From NCBI RefSeq assembly GCF_003201935.1, contig NZ_QJJL01000001.1:620001-684000 (forward strand): a stretch of 64,000 nucleotides of DNA, written 5' to 3'. Source of the DNA: Loktanella sp. PT4BL (GTDB lineage Bacteria > Pseudomonadota > Alphaproteobacteria > Rhodobacterales > Rhodobacteraceae). Positions 28,249 through 37,811 of the stretch are shown piece by piece (the stretch's first letter is position 1; each line of letters starts with the position of its first letter). A program made the position numbers and the translations under genes. The notes under the pieces are model-generated. The model worked only from the letters and a program-made list of their open reading frames with translations. It was not told where the DNA came from and did not search any database.

Positions 28249-29280
28249 ATGAGAAAAGTCATATCCATCCTCGCGGCGACCACCGCACTTGCATCACCCG
28301 CTTTAGCCGAAGATCTGTCCGTCGTCGGTAGCTGGTCCAGCCTGCCTTTGCACGGCCAATATGAGGCACCATTCTGGAGCACGACATTGCCCGAAGCCTC
28401 TGGCGGTAACATCAATGTCGAGCTGACAACGCACAACCAGATGAGCCTGGGTCTTGGTGATATTTATCCGCTGCTGGGTCAGGGCGTCTATGACGTTGCG
28501 ATGACAGTGGCCGACTATGCCGTTGCCGATGCGCCGGAACTGGAAGGTCTGGATGTGCCGCTTGTCGCACTGACGGCAGATGAGGCCCGTGCCATGGTCG
28601 ATGCTGCCCGCCCGATGGTGTCGGACATCTACCGTGACCGCTTCAATTCACATGTGCTGGCGATTGCGCCCTATCCGCCGCAGGTCGTCTTCTGCAACCA
28701 CGAGATCACAAACCTGGCTGATCTTGAGGGTCTGAAAGTACGCGCTTCTGGCCGTATGACTGCAAAACTGCTTGAGGCACTGGGCGCGGAAGGCGTGAAC
28801 GTTTCCTTCGCCGAGGTGCCAGGTGCGTTGCAAAACGGCGTTGTCGATTGTGCCGTCACAGGTGCCGGTTCGGGCTATAGCGCGGGTTGGTGGGAAGTTT
28901 CCACGCACTTGCTGCCTATTCCGCTTGGCGGTTGGGACTCGGTTGTGACTGCGATCAACCTGGATAAGTGGAACAGCCTGAGCGCGGAAAACCAAGCGCT
29001 GATCTCAAGCGAGATTATCACTGGTTTTGAAGATCCGGCATGGGCCAGCGCACAGGACGCATTGGTCAATGACATTGCCTGCCTGACCGGCAACGGTGAA
29101 TGCCCATCCGGTGACGCGCGCTCCATGACATTGGTGGAGGTGAGCGACGCAGACTTTGAGCGGGCACGCGACATTCTGACGACCGAAGTTCTTCCTGAAT
29201 GGGCAGAGCGCGCAGGCGGCGATTGGGCTGCCCGTTGGAACGAGAGTGTCGGTGCGGTTGTCGGTGTGACAATCAACTAA
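28249..29280 (+). CDS. TRAP transporter substrate-binding protein (DctP type)
   Basis: 343 aa with a signal peptide (MRKVISILAATTALASPALA). The TRAP fold is seen in LADLEGLKVRASGRM near residues 160-175, which holds the conserved ligand-carboxylate Arg, and in GALQNGVVDCAVTGAG near 191-206. It captures a carboxylate in the periplasm for the DctQM pair. Because PxpABC lies in the same operon, 5-oxoproline is the most likely ligand (inference). There is a 27-bp gap from the DUF1445 gene with a good SD (AAGGAGA). Confidence 0.92.
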   Translation: MRKVISILAATTALASPALAEDLSVVGSWSSLPLHGQYEAPFWSTTLPEASGGNINVELTTHNQMSLGLGDIYPLLGQGVYDVAMTVADYAVADAPELEGLDVPLVALTADEARAMVDAARPMVSDIYRDRFNSHVLAIAPYPPQVVFCNHEITNLADLEGLKVRASGRMTAKLLEALGAEGVNVSFAEVPGALQNGVVDCAVTGAGSGYSAGWWEVSTHLLPIPLGGWDSVVTAINLDKWNSLSAENQALISSEIITGFEDPAWASAQDALVNDIACLTGNGECPSGDARSMTLVEVSDADFERARDILTTEVLPEWAERAGGDWAARWNESVGAVVGVTIN

Positions 29281-29305
29281 AAGCAAAGTCAGGGGACGTG
29301 TTGAG

Positions 29306-29854
29306 ATGGAACTAAAGCTGATTCATCGTCTGCGGGTGATCAACAAAGGTGTCGCACTGGTCGTGGGTTTCGGCCTGCTTCTGTGCGCTGCCTTTGTGCT
29401 CGTGGATATTATCATGCGCCAGATCGGCACGTCCCTTGGTGGCACAGAAGAGATTGCGGGTTATGCGATGGCGCTCGCAACCTCATGGGGCATGTCCTAT
29501 GCACTGTTAGAGTTGGGGCACGTCCGCATCGATCTTCTGCGCACGAAATTCCAGTCGTTTGGAAAGGCGCTGTTTGATGTCTTTTCCATGATCGTTATGT
29601 CGGGCGTGATCATCACGATCGCGATCAAGGCGTGGCCTGTCGTGGAACGTTCGATCACGAACGGATCGCGGGCGAACACGCCACTTGAAACGCCATTGGC
29701 GTGGGTTCAGCTGCCTTGGTTTGCAGGCTGGGTCTGGTTTGCAGCCATGTCCACGATCACGACCCTTGCCGCACTCAGCTTGCTGGCCAAACGCAGGCAT
29801 GCCGAAACCGAAAGCATCATCGGTGCCTTTGCAGAGCAGGAGACACTTCAATGA
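29306..29854 (+). CDS. TRAP transporter small membrane subunit (DctQ type)
   Basis: 182 aa with four membrane helices, matching DctQ. The TM1 region is NKGVALVVGFGLLLCAAFVL, and the segment GGTEEIAGYAMALATSWGMS is typical of the family. Its TGA overlaps the start of the large subunit as ATGA, so the two are made together. Confidence 0.93.
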   Translation: MELKLIHRLRVINKGVALVVGFGLLLCAAFVLVDIIMRQIGTSLGGTEEIAGYAMALATSWGMSYALLELGHVRIDLLRTKFQSFGKALFDVFSMIVMSGVIITIAIKAWPVVERSITNGSRANTPLETPLAWVQLPWFAGWVWFAAMSTITTLAALSLLAKRRHAETESIIGAFAEQETLQ

Positions 29855-31134
29855 TCGGCTATGTGTCTATCGGCCTTCTGGGGCTGCTCGCGCTCTCTAT
29901 CCCCGTCGGGATCGTGTTGTTCCTGTTGGGTTTCGGCGTTGATGTCTTTTTCTCCAGTTTTCCCCTAACGCGGGGTCTTGGGAATATGGTCTGGTCGTCG
30001 TCAAATTCGGCCACACTGATAGCTATTCCCTTTTTTGTTCTGCTGGGTGAAATCCTCATGCGTAGCGGGGTTGCAACACGCACCTATGCCGCCCTTGACC
30101 GCTGGGTGTCTTGGCTGCCGGGTGGGCTGGTTCACGCCAATATCGCGACCTCTACAATGTTCTCGGCCACGTCAGGCTCGTCCGTGGCCACGGCTGCGAC
30201 TGTGGCGACCGTTGCCATGCCGCAGGCCGAGAAGCTGGGTTATGACCCCAAACTTTTTTCAGGCGCGATTGCCGCTGGTGGTACACTTGGCATTATGATC
30301 CCGCCTTCGATCAATCTGATCGTTTACGGATTCCTGACGCAATCCTCGATCCCGCAACTCTTTCTTGCCGGGTTGATCCCCGGCATTGCGCTGGCGATTG
30401 CCTTTATGGTCGTGACGGCAATGATCTGCGTGATCCGGCCTGATCTGGGCGGCGTCCGCCGTACCTTTCCCTTCCCGCAAATGTTGCGCGCATTGATTGA
30501 TCTGATCCCGATCCTGATCCTTTTCGGTCTGATTGTGGGGTCAATCTACGGTGGATGGGCCACGCCGACCGAGGCTGCCGCCGTTGGTGTCGCAGGTGCA
30601 TTTGTGATCGCGCTGGCCTTTGGCGGGGTGTCTTGGGACATGCTGACCCAAAGTCTGACAGGCACGGTCAAGATCACCGCCATGATCATGCTGATCGTGA
30701 TTGGTGCCTCTTTCCTGAACTTCACGCTGGCCTCGGCAGGGCTTGGGCGGGAACTGACAGAATTCATGAACGGGCTTGGTCTGACGCCGCTGAAGACCAT
30801 TCTGGTGGTTGTTGTCCTCTACATCGTGCTGGGCTTCTTTATCGAAACCCTGTCGCTGATGGTTGTGACTATTCCGATCATCGTGCCGCTGGTGGTCGCA
30901 CAAGGTTATGATGTGATCTGGTTCGGCATCCTGATGATTGTCCTGATCGAGATGGCCTTGATCACGCCGCCTGTTGGCCTCAACCTCTATGTGGTGCAAG
31001 GCGCGCGCAAGTCGGGCAGTCTGAACGAAGTAATGTTGGGGGCTTTGCCCTATTGCCTGACCATGCTGGCGATGGCTTTCCTGTTGATCGCTTTCCCAAG
31101 CATCGCGTTGTTCCTTCCGACATTCCTGCAATAA
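29851..31134 (+). CDS. TRAP transporter large membrane subunit (DctM type)
   Basis: 427 aa from ATG at 29851; a longer frame from upstream overlaps dctQ and is not supported. About 11-12 helices with the DctM features IPFFVLLGEILMRSG, SGSSVATAATVATVAMP, GTLGIMIPPSINLIVYG and ITPPVGLNLYVV. It is the Na+-coupled permease of the transporter. It ends 12 bp before pxpA. Confidence 0.95.
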   Translation: MIGYVSIGLLGLLALSIPVGIVLFLLGFGVDVFFSSFPLTRGLGNMVWSSSNSATLIAIPFFVLLGEILMRSGVATRTYAALDRWVSWLPGGLVHANIATSTMFSATSGSSVATAATVATVAMPQAEKLGYDPKLFSGAIAAGGTLGIMIPPSINLIVYGFLTQSSIPQLFLAGLIPGIALAIAFMVVTAMICVIRPDLGGVRRTFPFPQMLRALIDLIPILILFGLIVGSIYGGWATPTEAAAVGVAGAFVIALAFGGVSWDMLTQSLTGTVKITAMIMLIVIGASFLNFTLASAGLGRELTEFMNGLGLTPLKTILVVVVLYIVLGFFIETLSLMVVTIPIIVPLVVAQGYDVIWFGILMIVLIEMALITPPVGLNLYVVQGARKSGSLNEVMLGALPYCLTMLAMAFLLIAFPSIALFLPTFLQ

Positions 31135-31146
31135 GGGCCAAAGCCG

Positions 31147-31908
31147 ATGCAGATCGACCTGAACGCCGACCTTGGAGAAGGCTTTGGCCCATGGACCATG
31201 GGTGATGACGCCCAGATGCTGTCGCTGGTCACCTCAGCCAGTATCGCCTGCGGGGGCCATGCGGGCGATCCCGAAACGATGTACCGCACGCTGATGCAGG
31301 CCAAGAAAAACGGGGTCAATGTGGGTGCGCATCCCGGCTATGCCGACCGCGAAGGTTTTGGCCGCCGCGTGATCCCGATGCCGCCTGATGAGATCGGCCG
31401 CATGTGTGCCGCGCAAATCGGTGCACTGATGGGTGTTGCTGCACTGGTCGGGGTGCCAGTGACTTACGTCAAACCACATGGTGCGCTGGGCAATCTGGCG
31501 GCGCGGGATCGTGCGACTGCCGATGCGATTGTGGCGGCTGTGCGCAGGGTTGATCCAAAACTGGCGATCCTCGCAATTTCCGGCACCGAAAGCGAAGCGG
31601 CGGCGCGGGCGGCAGGTGCGTCTGTATTCTCTGAAATCTTCGCGGATCGGGGGTATCTCGCCTCGGGTCAGCTCGTGCCGCGCAATCATGACGGTGCAAT
31701 GATCCATGACGCGGACGAAGCGGCGGCGCGCCTGATGTCATTTCTGCAAACCGGACTGATGCCTGTAGTGGATGGCGATCCTATCAAACTTGCAGCCCAT
31801 TCGATCTGTGTGCATGGTGACAGCCCGGGGGCTGTGGACATGACGCGCGCAATTTCTAACTATCTCACAGCGCAGGCTGTCGCGGTCAGACCGTTTGTCG
31901 CGCCCTAA
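31147..31908 (+). CDS. pxpA: 5-oxoprolinase subunit A
   Basis: 253-aa LamB/YcsF family protein. The opening MQIDLNADLGEGFGPW and the ACGGHAGDPETM segment (residues 35-46) are diagnostic, with NVGAHPGYADREGFGRR and YVKPHGALGN following. With PxpB and PxpC it forms the prokaryotic ATP-dependent 5-oxoprolinase that opens 5-oxo-L-proline to L-glutamate. It is in a tight operon with its partners. Confidence 0.95.
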   Translation: MQIDLNADLGEGFGPWTMGDDAQMLSLVTSASIACGGHAGDPETMYRTLMQAKKNGVNVGAHPGYADREGFGRRVIPMPPDEIGRMCAAQIGALMGVAALVGVPVTYVKPHGALGNLAARDRATADAIVAAVRRVDPKLAILAISGTESEAAARAAGASVFSEIFADRGYLASGQLVPRNHDGAMIHDADEAAARLMSFLQTGLMPVVDGDPIKLAAHSICVHGDSPGAVDMTRAISNYLTAQAVAVRPFVAP

Positions 31909-31916
31909 GGATACCT

Positions 31917-32606
31917 ATGGAACCTCGCTTCAAACCTGTTGCCGATCACGCTTTGCTGGTGACTTTCTCTGACGTAATCAGCGAAGAGGCCCATGCAGCT
32001 GTTATCGCCCTCGATCAGGCCATCGCAGCTGATGCGCCGGACGGTGTGATTGAGACGGTACCGGCGCTGGTCAATCTTCTGGTGTCGTTTGACCCGATCG
32101 AGACGGATCATAGCACCGTTGAAAGCCATCTGCGGACACAGCTTAAAGGTTTGGAGAGCCGGAAGATCATTGGCGTCGACCGGCATGTCCAGGTCTGCTA
32201 CGAGGGCCCTTTCGCCCCTGATCTGGAAGCGGTCGCCGCGGCAACAGGGCTGTCCCAAGAGGCGGTGATCAATGCGCATCTGGCTGGGGATTTCCATGTT
32301 CTAATGTACGGATTTTCGCCCGGATACGCCTATCTGTCCGGCGTGCCCAAGGCGATTCAGGTGCCGCGCAAACCTGCCCCCGTGCGCGGCGTGCCCGCAG
32401 GCAGTGTGATTATCGCGGGGCCACAATGCCTGATTACCACGCTGACGATGCCCACGGGCTGGTCGATCATCGGGCGGTCCCCGACGCCGATCTTTACGGG
32501 AAACCCCGACCATCCGTTCCTGTTTGATGTGGGCGACAGCGTGGTTTTTGAGCGTGTCGACCTCAAGACCTATGAAGAGCTCTGCAAGGAACAGGTCGAT
32601 GGCTAG
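31917..32606 (+). CDS. pxpB: 5-oxoprolinase subunit B (KipI-like)
   Basis: 229-aa carboxyltransferase-subdomain protein of the KipI/allophanate hydrolase subunit 1 family. The motifs YGFSPGYAYLSGVP, PRKPAPVRGVPAGSV and TGWSIIGRSP are the family core. It pairs with PxpC; the two genes overlap by 8 nt. It is 8 bp after pxpA. Confidence 0.95.
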   Translation: MEPRFKPVADHALLVTFSDVISEEAHAAVIALDQAIAADAPDGVIETVPALVNLLVSFDPIETDHSTVESHLRTQLKGLESRKIIGVDRHVQVCYEGPFAPDLEAVAAATGLSQEAVINAHLAGDFHVLMYGFSPGYAYLSGVPKAIQVPRKPAPVRGVPAGSVIIAGPQCLITTLTMPTGWSIIGRSPTPIFTGNPDHPFLFDVGDSVVFERVDLKTYEELCKEQVDG

Positions 32607-33600
32607 CGCAAAATTCTCTGTCTCATTCGCAGGGCCATTGGTCACAATGCAGGATGCGGGCCGTCCGGGTAACATGCGCTATGGTGTTGCGGCGTCCGGC
32701 CCTATGGATCGTCTGGCCTTTGATGCGGCCCATGCGGCACTTGGCAACAAGGCCGGCCTGAACGCGATCGAGATTTCCCTTGGTGGCTTGATGCTGCAAT
32801 GCACCGAAGGATCGGTCAGCGTGGCGATCACCGGTGGTGATTTTGTCGTGGAACATGCAGGCCAAAAGACAGGTTCATGGACTATCCTGACAATCCGCAA
32901 GGGCGAGAAGCTGGCCATCCGTGCGGGCAAGGCCGGCAGTTGGGCCTATCTGGCTTTCGCCGGTGATCTGGCGTCTGAAAAGTGGCTTGGTAGCCAGGCC
33001 ACCCACGCCTCCTCGGGCTTTGGTGGGGGTGTTGTGCAAGGCGGACAGACGCTGGTCGTGGCAGATGCGGCGGTCCGCGAAGAGCGGGCAGGCGAGATCG
33101 CGCAGCCGGAATTTGCGTCTGACGGCGCGATGCGCGTCGTACTCGGGCCGCAGGATCGGTATTTTACAGCTGAGGCACTAGAGCACCTTTTGAGCGCGCC
33201 TTTCGCCGTTTCCGATGCCTATGACCGGATGGGAATGCGGCTGAATGGACCGACCCTTGAGATGGAGCATGCTTTGTCGATCCCTTCAGAGCCGATTGTC
33301 CGCGGGTCCATTCAGGTATCGGGCGACGGTGCGCCAACGGTGCTGTTGGCCGATCATCAAACCACAGGCGGCTATCCGAAAATAGCGACTGTGATTTCAT
33401 GTGACACAGACCGGCTGACCCAGCTTCGCGCAGGTCAGAAAATCCGTTTTGCGTCTGTTTCAACGCAGCAAGCTGTTGATGCGGCACGCGACTATGCGCA
33501 GCAAAAGGCGCAGTACCTCGCGCAGATTTCCGTCGCGCGGGGCACCTTGGCGCAACGACTGATGCGCGAAAATCTGATCCACGGCTGGGCGGACGATTAA
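32599..33600 (+). CDS. pxpC: 5-oxoprolinase subunit C (KipA-like)
   Basis: 333-aa biotin-dependent carboxyltransferase-family protein. The start at 32599 (MASAKFSVSFAGPLVTMQDA) restores the conserved N-terminus with the GPLVTMQDAGRPGNMRYGV motif and SGPMDRLAFDAAH. The C-terminal half has DRMGMRLNGP and TVLLADHQTTGGYPKIA. It completes the PxpABC enzyme and ends the operon, 21 bp from the convergent ettA. Confidence 0.95.
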   Translation: MASAKFSVSFAGPLVTMQDAGRPGNMRYGVAASGPMDRLAFDAAHAALGNKAGLNAIEISLGGLMLQCTEGSVSVAITGGDFVVEHAGQKTGSWTILTIRKGEKLAIRAGKAGSWAYLAFAGDLASEKWLGSQATHASSGFGGGVVQGGQTLVVADAAVREERAGEIAQPEFASDGAMRVVLGPQDRYFTAEALEHLLSAPFAVSDAYDRMGMRLNGPTLEMEHALSIPSEPIVRGSIQVSGDGAPTVLLADHQTTGGYPKIATVISCDTDRLTQLRAGQKIRFASVSTQQAVDAARDYAQQKAQYLAQISVARGTLAQRLMRENLIHGWADD

Positions 33601-33621
33601 CGCGGCATCAATCGGGCGGCT

Positions 33622-35277
33622 TTAGCGCACGAATTTCTTATGCTTCATCCGCTTCGGCTCAAGCGCATCTGCGCCTAGCCGCGCCTTTTTGTCTTCCTCA
33701 TAGTCGGTAAACGCGCCTTGGAACCACTCCACATGGGCGTCGCCCTCGAAGGCAAGGATATGCGTGCAAATCCGGTCAAGGAAGAAGCGGTCGTGGCTGA
33801 TCACCACAGCGCAGCCCGCGAAATCGACCAAGGCGTCTTCGAGCGCGCGGAGCGTTTCCACGTCCAGATCGTTCGTCGGTTCGTCAAGCAGCAGGACGTT
33901 GCCGCCGGATTTCAGCAGTTTGGCCATATGTACGCGGTTACGTTCACCGCCAGACAAGAGCCCTACCTTTTTTTGCTGGTCCCCGCCTTTGAAGTTGAAG
34001 GCCGAGCAATAGGCGCGAGAGTTCATCGAGGCATCGCCCAGTTCGATAATCTCGGCCCCGCCGGTGATTTCTTCCCAAACCGTGCTGTCGGGGTTCAGCG
34101 CGTCACGCGACTGGTCGACGTAAGACAGTTTGACGGTTTCGCCATATTCAACGGTGCCCTCATCAGGCTGGGCCTGACCGGTCAGCATCGAGAACAGAGT
34201 GGATTTACCTGCACCGTTCGGGCCGATCACGCCGACGATCCCGCCGGGGGGCAGATCAAAGCTGAGGCCTTCGATCAAGAGCTTGTCGCCCATGGCCTTT
34301 TTCAGACCATCCACCGCGATCACCTTGGAGCCCAGCCGTGGACCGTTGGGGATGATGATCTGGGCGCGGCCCATTTTCTCGCGCTCGGACTGGTTGGCCA
34401 TTTCGTTATAGGCCGCGATCCGTGCCTTGGATTTCGCCTGACGCGCTTTAGCACCTTGGCGCATCCATTCCAGTTCGCGTTGCAGGGTGCGTTGCTTGGA
34501 TTTGTCGTCCTTTGCTTCGCGCTCCAGCCGCTTGGCTTTGGCCTCAAGCCAGCTTGAATAGTTGCCTTCATGCGGAATGCCAGAGCCGCGGTCGAGTTCC
34601 AGAATCCAGCCGGTGATGGCATCAAGGAAATAACGGTCGTGGGTGACGATCAGAATTGTGCCTTTGTAGTCGATCAGGTGCTGTTGCAGCCACGCGATCG
34701 TTTCGGCGTCAAGGTGGTTGGTCGGTTCGTCAAGCAGCAGCATATCAGGCGCGTCCAGCAAGAGCTGGCACAGCGCGACACGGCGCTTTTCACCACCCGA
34801 AAGCGTGGTGACATCCGCATCATCGGGCGGGCAGCGCAGCGCCTCCATCGAGATGTCGATCTGTGCGTCAAGATCCCAGAGATTCTGGCTGTCGATCTGG
34901 TCTTGCAGTTGCGCCATTTCATCGGCGGTTTCTTCCGAGTAGTTCATGGCGACTTCGTTATAGCGGTCAAGGATCGCTTTCTTGTCGGCCACGCCCAGCA
35001 TGACGTTTTCACGTACGGTCAGGTTCGGGTCGAGTTCCGGCTCCTGCGGCAGATACCCGACACGCGCGCCTTCGGCGGCCCATGCCTCACCGCTGAATTC
35101 CTTGTCTTGCCCCGCCATGATGCGCATCAGGGTGGATTTACCGGTGCCGTTCACACCGACGACGCCGATTTTCACGCCGGGCAGAAAGTTCAGACGGATG
35201 TTCTCGAAAACCTTTTTCCCGCCGGGATAGGTTTTGGACACGCCGTCCATGAAATAGACGAATTGATTGGCAGCCAT
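33622..35277 (-). CDS. ettA: Energy-dependent translational throttle protein EttA
   Basis: 551-aa ABC-F protein with two nucleotide-binding domains and no membrane part. Walker A motifs are GVNGTGKST and GPNGAGKST, signatures are TLSGGEKRR and LLSGGERNR, and Walker B motifs end LLLDEPTNHLD and LLLDEPTNDLD. The inter-domain arm is intact. EttA binds the ribosomal E site and gates elongation according to ATP/ADP. Monocistronic. Confidence 0.96.
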   Translation of the reverse strand: MAANQFVYFMDGVSKTYPGGKKVFENIRLNFLPGVKIGVVGVNGTGKSTLMRIMAGQDKEFSGEAWAAEGARVGYLPQEPELDPNLTVRENVMLGVADKKAILDRYNEVAMNYSEETADEMAQLQDQIDSQNLWDLDAQIDISMEALRCPPDDADVTTLSGGEKRRVALCQLLLDAPDMLLLDEPTNHLDAETIAWLQQHLIDYKGTILIVTHDRYFLDAITGWILELDRGSGIPHEGNYSSWLEAKAKRLEREAKDDKSKQRTLQRELEWMRQGAKARQAKSKARIAAYNEMANQSEREKMGRAQIIIPNGPRLGSKVIAVDGLKKAMGDKLLIEGLSFDLPPGGIVGVIGPNGAGKSTLFSMLTGQAQPDEGTVEYGETVKLSYVDQSRDALNPDSTVWEEITGGAEIIELGDASMNSRAYCSAFNFKGGDQQKKVGLLSGGERNRVHMAKLLKSGGNVLLLDEPTNDLDVETLRALEDALVDFAGCAVVISHDRFFLDRICTHILAFEGDAHVEWFQGAFTDYEEDKKARLGADALEPKRMKHKKFVR

Positions 35278-35456
35278 GAGGGACGCTCCGCTTGGATAGG
35301 GTTTTGCCCTAGATAGCGATGCGATGGGGTAGGGGCAATCGCTGTGCGCGGTTAAAATGTCGTACCAGATGCGCTGTCGCTCATACAGCAGGACCTTCCA
35401 TGGTTATCAAAATGCCGTTTGTCTGTTTGTGGTCTGTAGGTCTGATGCCGCAGTGC

Positions 35457-36422
35457 CTAGGATCCGAACCGTGAGGCTTCAGCATAGAGACTGATGACGC
35501 TGCCCATCTGGCGGGTCATGTCATTCGCGCCGTAAAACACTGCTTCCAACTGGTCTTGAGAAAGGGCATCACCGGATAGCTGTGCATCGATCGGCTTTTG
35601 CATATCGAGCCATGCGGTGCGTACTGCCGCGAGGCTGGCGTCAATCTTGCTCGTGGGGGGAGGTTGAATGCCGAGGCTCGGCATGCCCAGAGACAAAGCA
35701 CCAATTGAGCTGTTGAAGGCCATGCGGGCAGACCATAGCGCGTCAATGGGGCCGTCGGTGCCGATGCCGGCGTTGGCAAGACAGGCATTCTTTGCAATGT
35801 CTTGCGCCAAATACTGCTGCCGTTCGGCGATATCAATCAACAATGCATCGGCCAGCCGGGTTTCAGCAGGATTGAAGTACTGCGCGGCGACCGTCGATAC
35901 CAGTTGATGGGCAACTTGTAGCAGTTCGGCACTTTGCGCGTTGAGCCGCCGAACATCATCATGCGAGCTGTCACCCTGCACGATCGACAGGGCGTTGATC
36001 TGCATCGGTGCCCAGACGTCATTGAATTGGCCGATGGCCGCCAAAGTCATGCGGCGCTCTTCGGCCCCGAAAATACCAAGGCCAGTGTCGCCGAATTCCA
36101 ACGCATGTGTAATGGCGCTGACTTCTGAAATCGTGGCAGTGAGCATCGGAAGGGCGTCTTCTGTTGCGATTCCGCTTTGCACAAAGCATGCGTCGGCAAC
36201 AACGCGTTGGCTGAGCATACGCAGTTTACCCGATAGATCGATTCGCCTGTTCGTGTCGGCTTCTCTGGTATGCTCTGTGAATGAAATGCGAAGCGTGCCG
36301 TTTTCATAGGTGGCTGTTGTTTGCGCATGTGCTGGCAGGCTGCACGCGACGGCCGCAGCGGCACAGATCACACGGGCATAGGTTGCAATATCGGCAAGAC
36401 AGGAACTTACAGGACGGGCCAT
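35457..36422 (-). CDS. Stand-alone periplasmic PilJ-type sensor domain protein
   Basis: 321 aa from ATG at 36422; a TTG at 36473 would extend it by 17 residues. It has a signal peptide (about residues 1-34, ending PAHAQ). The rest is built from two PilJ/NarX-type sensor repeats, one with RRIDLSGKLRMLSQRV and one with LLIDIAERQQYLAQDIAK, each followed by a Cys-containing stretch. Normally this domain sits in front of methyl-accepting or kinase modules; none is present here. A partner signalling protein is not encoded nearby. Ligand is unknown. Confidence 0.75.
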   Translation of the reverse strand: MARPVSSCLADIATYARVICAAAAVACSLPAHAQTTATYENGTLRISFTEHTREADTNRRIDLSGKLRMLSQRVVADACFVQSGIATEDALPMLTATISEVSAITHALEFGDTGLGIFGAEERRMTLAAIGQFNDVWAPMQINALSIVQGDSSHDDVRRLNAQSAELLQVAHQLVSTVAAQYFNPAETRLADALLIDIAERQQYLAQDIAKNACLANAGIGTDGPIDALWSARMAFNSSIGALSLGMPSLGIQPPPTSKIDASLAAVRTAWLDMQKPIDAQLSGDALSQDQLEAVFYGANDMTRQMGSVISLYAEASRFGS

Positions 36423-36654
36423 AGATTTCTTCCCTCGGCAGCAGGGCGCAGAAACCCTGGCGATTAACATCAAGGCAAGCGCGGAAGAAAAGCCCCACTT
36501 GCCGTACTCATCACATCAGCGGCAAAATACACAAACCGCCTTATACTATGGTTAAAGCTAGCTGTATTTGGGTGTCGCGTCCAAGATTCGTCTGCAAAAA
36601 AGGGCGTTATTGCTGGAAACGGTGTGTTGCGCAGTCCAAAATGAACGCGCCAAG

Positions 36655-36682
36655 TAGAAAAGGCCCCGCCAATGCGGGGCCT
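36655..36682 (-). terminator. Terminator of the xdh-purine ABC operon
   Basis: On the minus strand GGCCCCGC / GCGGGGCC (36662-36681) with a 4-nt loop is followed by TTTTC. It lies 26 bp past the stop of the BMP protein gene. Confidence 0.9.
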
Positions 36683-36707
36683 TCCTGTTTAGGCTCATTC
36701 GATGTCT

Positions 36708-37781
36708 TTACTGCGGAATTTCAGCAGTGATGCCTTCCACGTAAAAGTTCATACCTGCCAAAGTGCCATCGTCAGCGATTTCACCATCGGCCAGCCATAC
36801 AGAACCGTCCTGGCGGTTAATCGGGCCGGTGAAGGCGTGATATTCACCGGTGCGCAGGCGCTCGATCAGGTCCTCGGCAGAAGCTTTGATATCGGCAGGA
36901 ACCGCGTCGGTGATTTCACCGATGCCGACCATGCCCGGGCCAATGCCGTCCCATGTGTCCATGCTTTCCCATGTGCCATCAATCACGGCTTGCGTGCGGG
37001 CGATGTAGTAAGGTGCCCAGTCGTCGATGATGGATGATACACGTGGAAAGGGTGCGAATTCCGCCATATCGGATGCCTGACCAAAGGTCACAACATTGCC
37101 AGCGGCCTGCGCTGCGGCCTGTGGTGCCGTCGAATCTGTGTGCTGCAGGATCACGTCAGCGCCTTGTTCGATCAGCACATTGGCGGCTTCGGCCTCCTTT
37201 GCAGGGTCAAACCATGTGTAAGCCCAGATGATGCGGAATTCGACGTCAGGGTTCACTTCCTGCGCGTGCAGGTAGGCTGCATTGATGCCGCGAATGACTT
37301 CTGGGATCGGGTAGGACGCGATGTAGCCGATGATGTTGCTCTCGGTCATCTGGCCCGCAATGTGGCCCTGTACCGCGCGGCCCTCGTAGAAACGTGCCGA
37401 ATAAGTCGAGACGTTATCAGCGCGCTTATAGCCCGTGGCGTGCTCGAACTTCACGTCAGGGAACTGGGCCGCGACGTTGATCGTTGCATCCATATAGCCG
37501 AAGGATGTGGTGAAAATCAGGTCAGCACCCTGTAGCGCCATCTGTGTCATCACACGCTCTGCGTCAGGGCCTTCTGGCACGCTTTCCACGAACACGGTTT
37601 CAACCGCATCGCCAAAATGCTCTTCCACAGCTAGACGGGCTTTGTTGTGCTCATATGTCCAGCCGCCGTCGCCGATCGGCCCGACGTAGACAAAGCCAAC
37701 GGTCGTGGTGTCCTGGGCGGTGGCCCCTGTTGCAAGGCCAAGTGCGAGCGCAGCACTGGCCAGTAGTGTTTTCGTTGTCAT
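36708..37781 (-). CDS. BMP-family purine/nucleoside ABC transporter substrate-binding protein
   Basis: 357 aa with a signal peptide (residues 1-22, ending GATAQ). Residues 27-40 (TVGFVYVGPIGDGG) and the TTSFGYMDATINVAAQFPDV segment identify the basic membrane protein family (Med/PnrA-type), which binds nucleosides or purines. It is the last gene of the operon that starts with xdhABC, so a purine ligand such as xanthine or hypoxanthine is likely (inference). Confidence 0.92.
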   Translation of the reverse strand: MTTKTLLASAALALGLATGATAQDTTTVGFVYVGPIGDGGWTYEHNKARLAVEEHFGDAVETVFVESVPEGPDAERVMTQMALQGADLIFTTSFGYMDATINVAAQFPDVKFEHATGYKRADNVSTYSARFYEGRAVQGHIAGQMTESNIIGYIASYPIPEVIRGINAAYLHAQEVNPDVEFRIIWAYTWFDPAKEAEAANVLIEQGADVILQHTDSTAPQAAAQAAGNVVTFGQASDMAEFAPFPRVSSIIDDWAPYYIARTQAVIDGTWESMDTWDGIGPGMVGIGEITDAVPADIKASAEDLIERLRTGEYHAFTGPINRQDGSVWLADGEIADDGTLAGMNFYVEGITAEIPQ

Positions 37782-37811
37782 GTTTTTCCCCTTGGTGGTC
37801 TTGTTGTCGCC

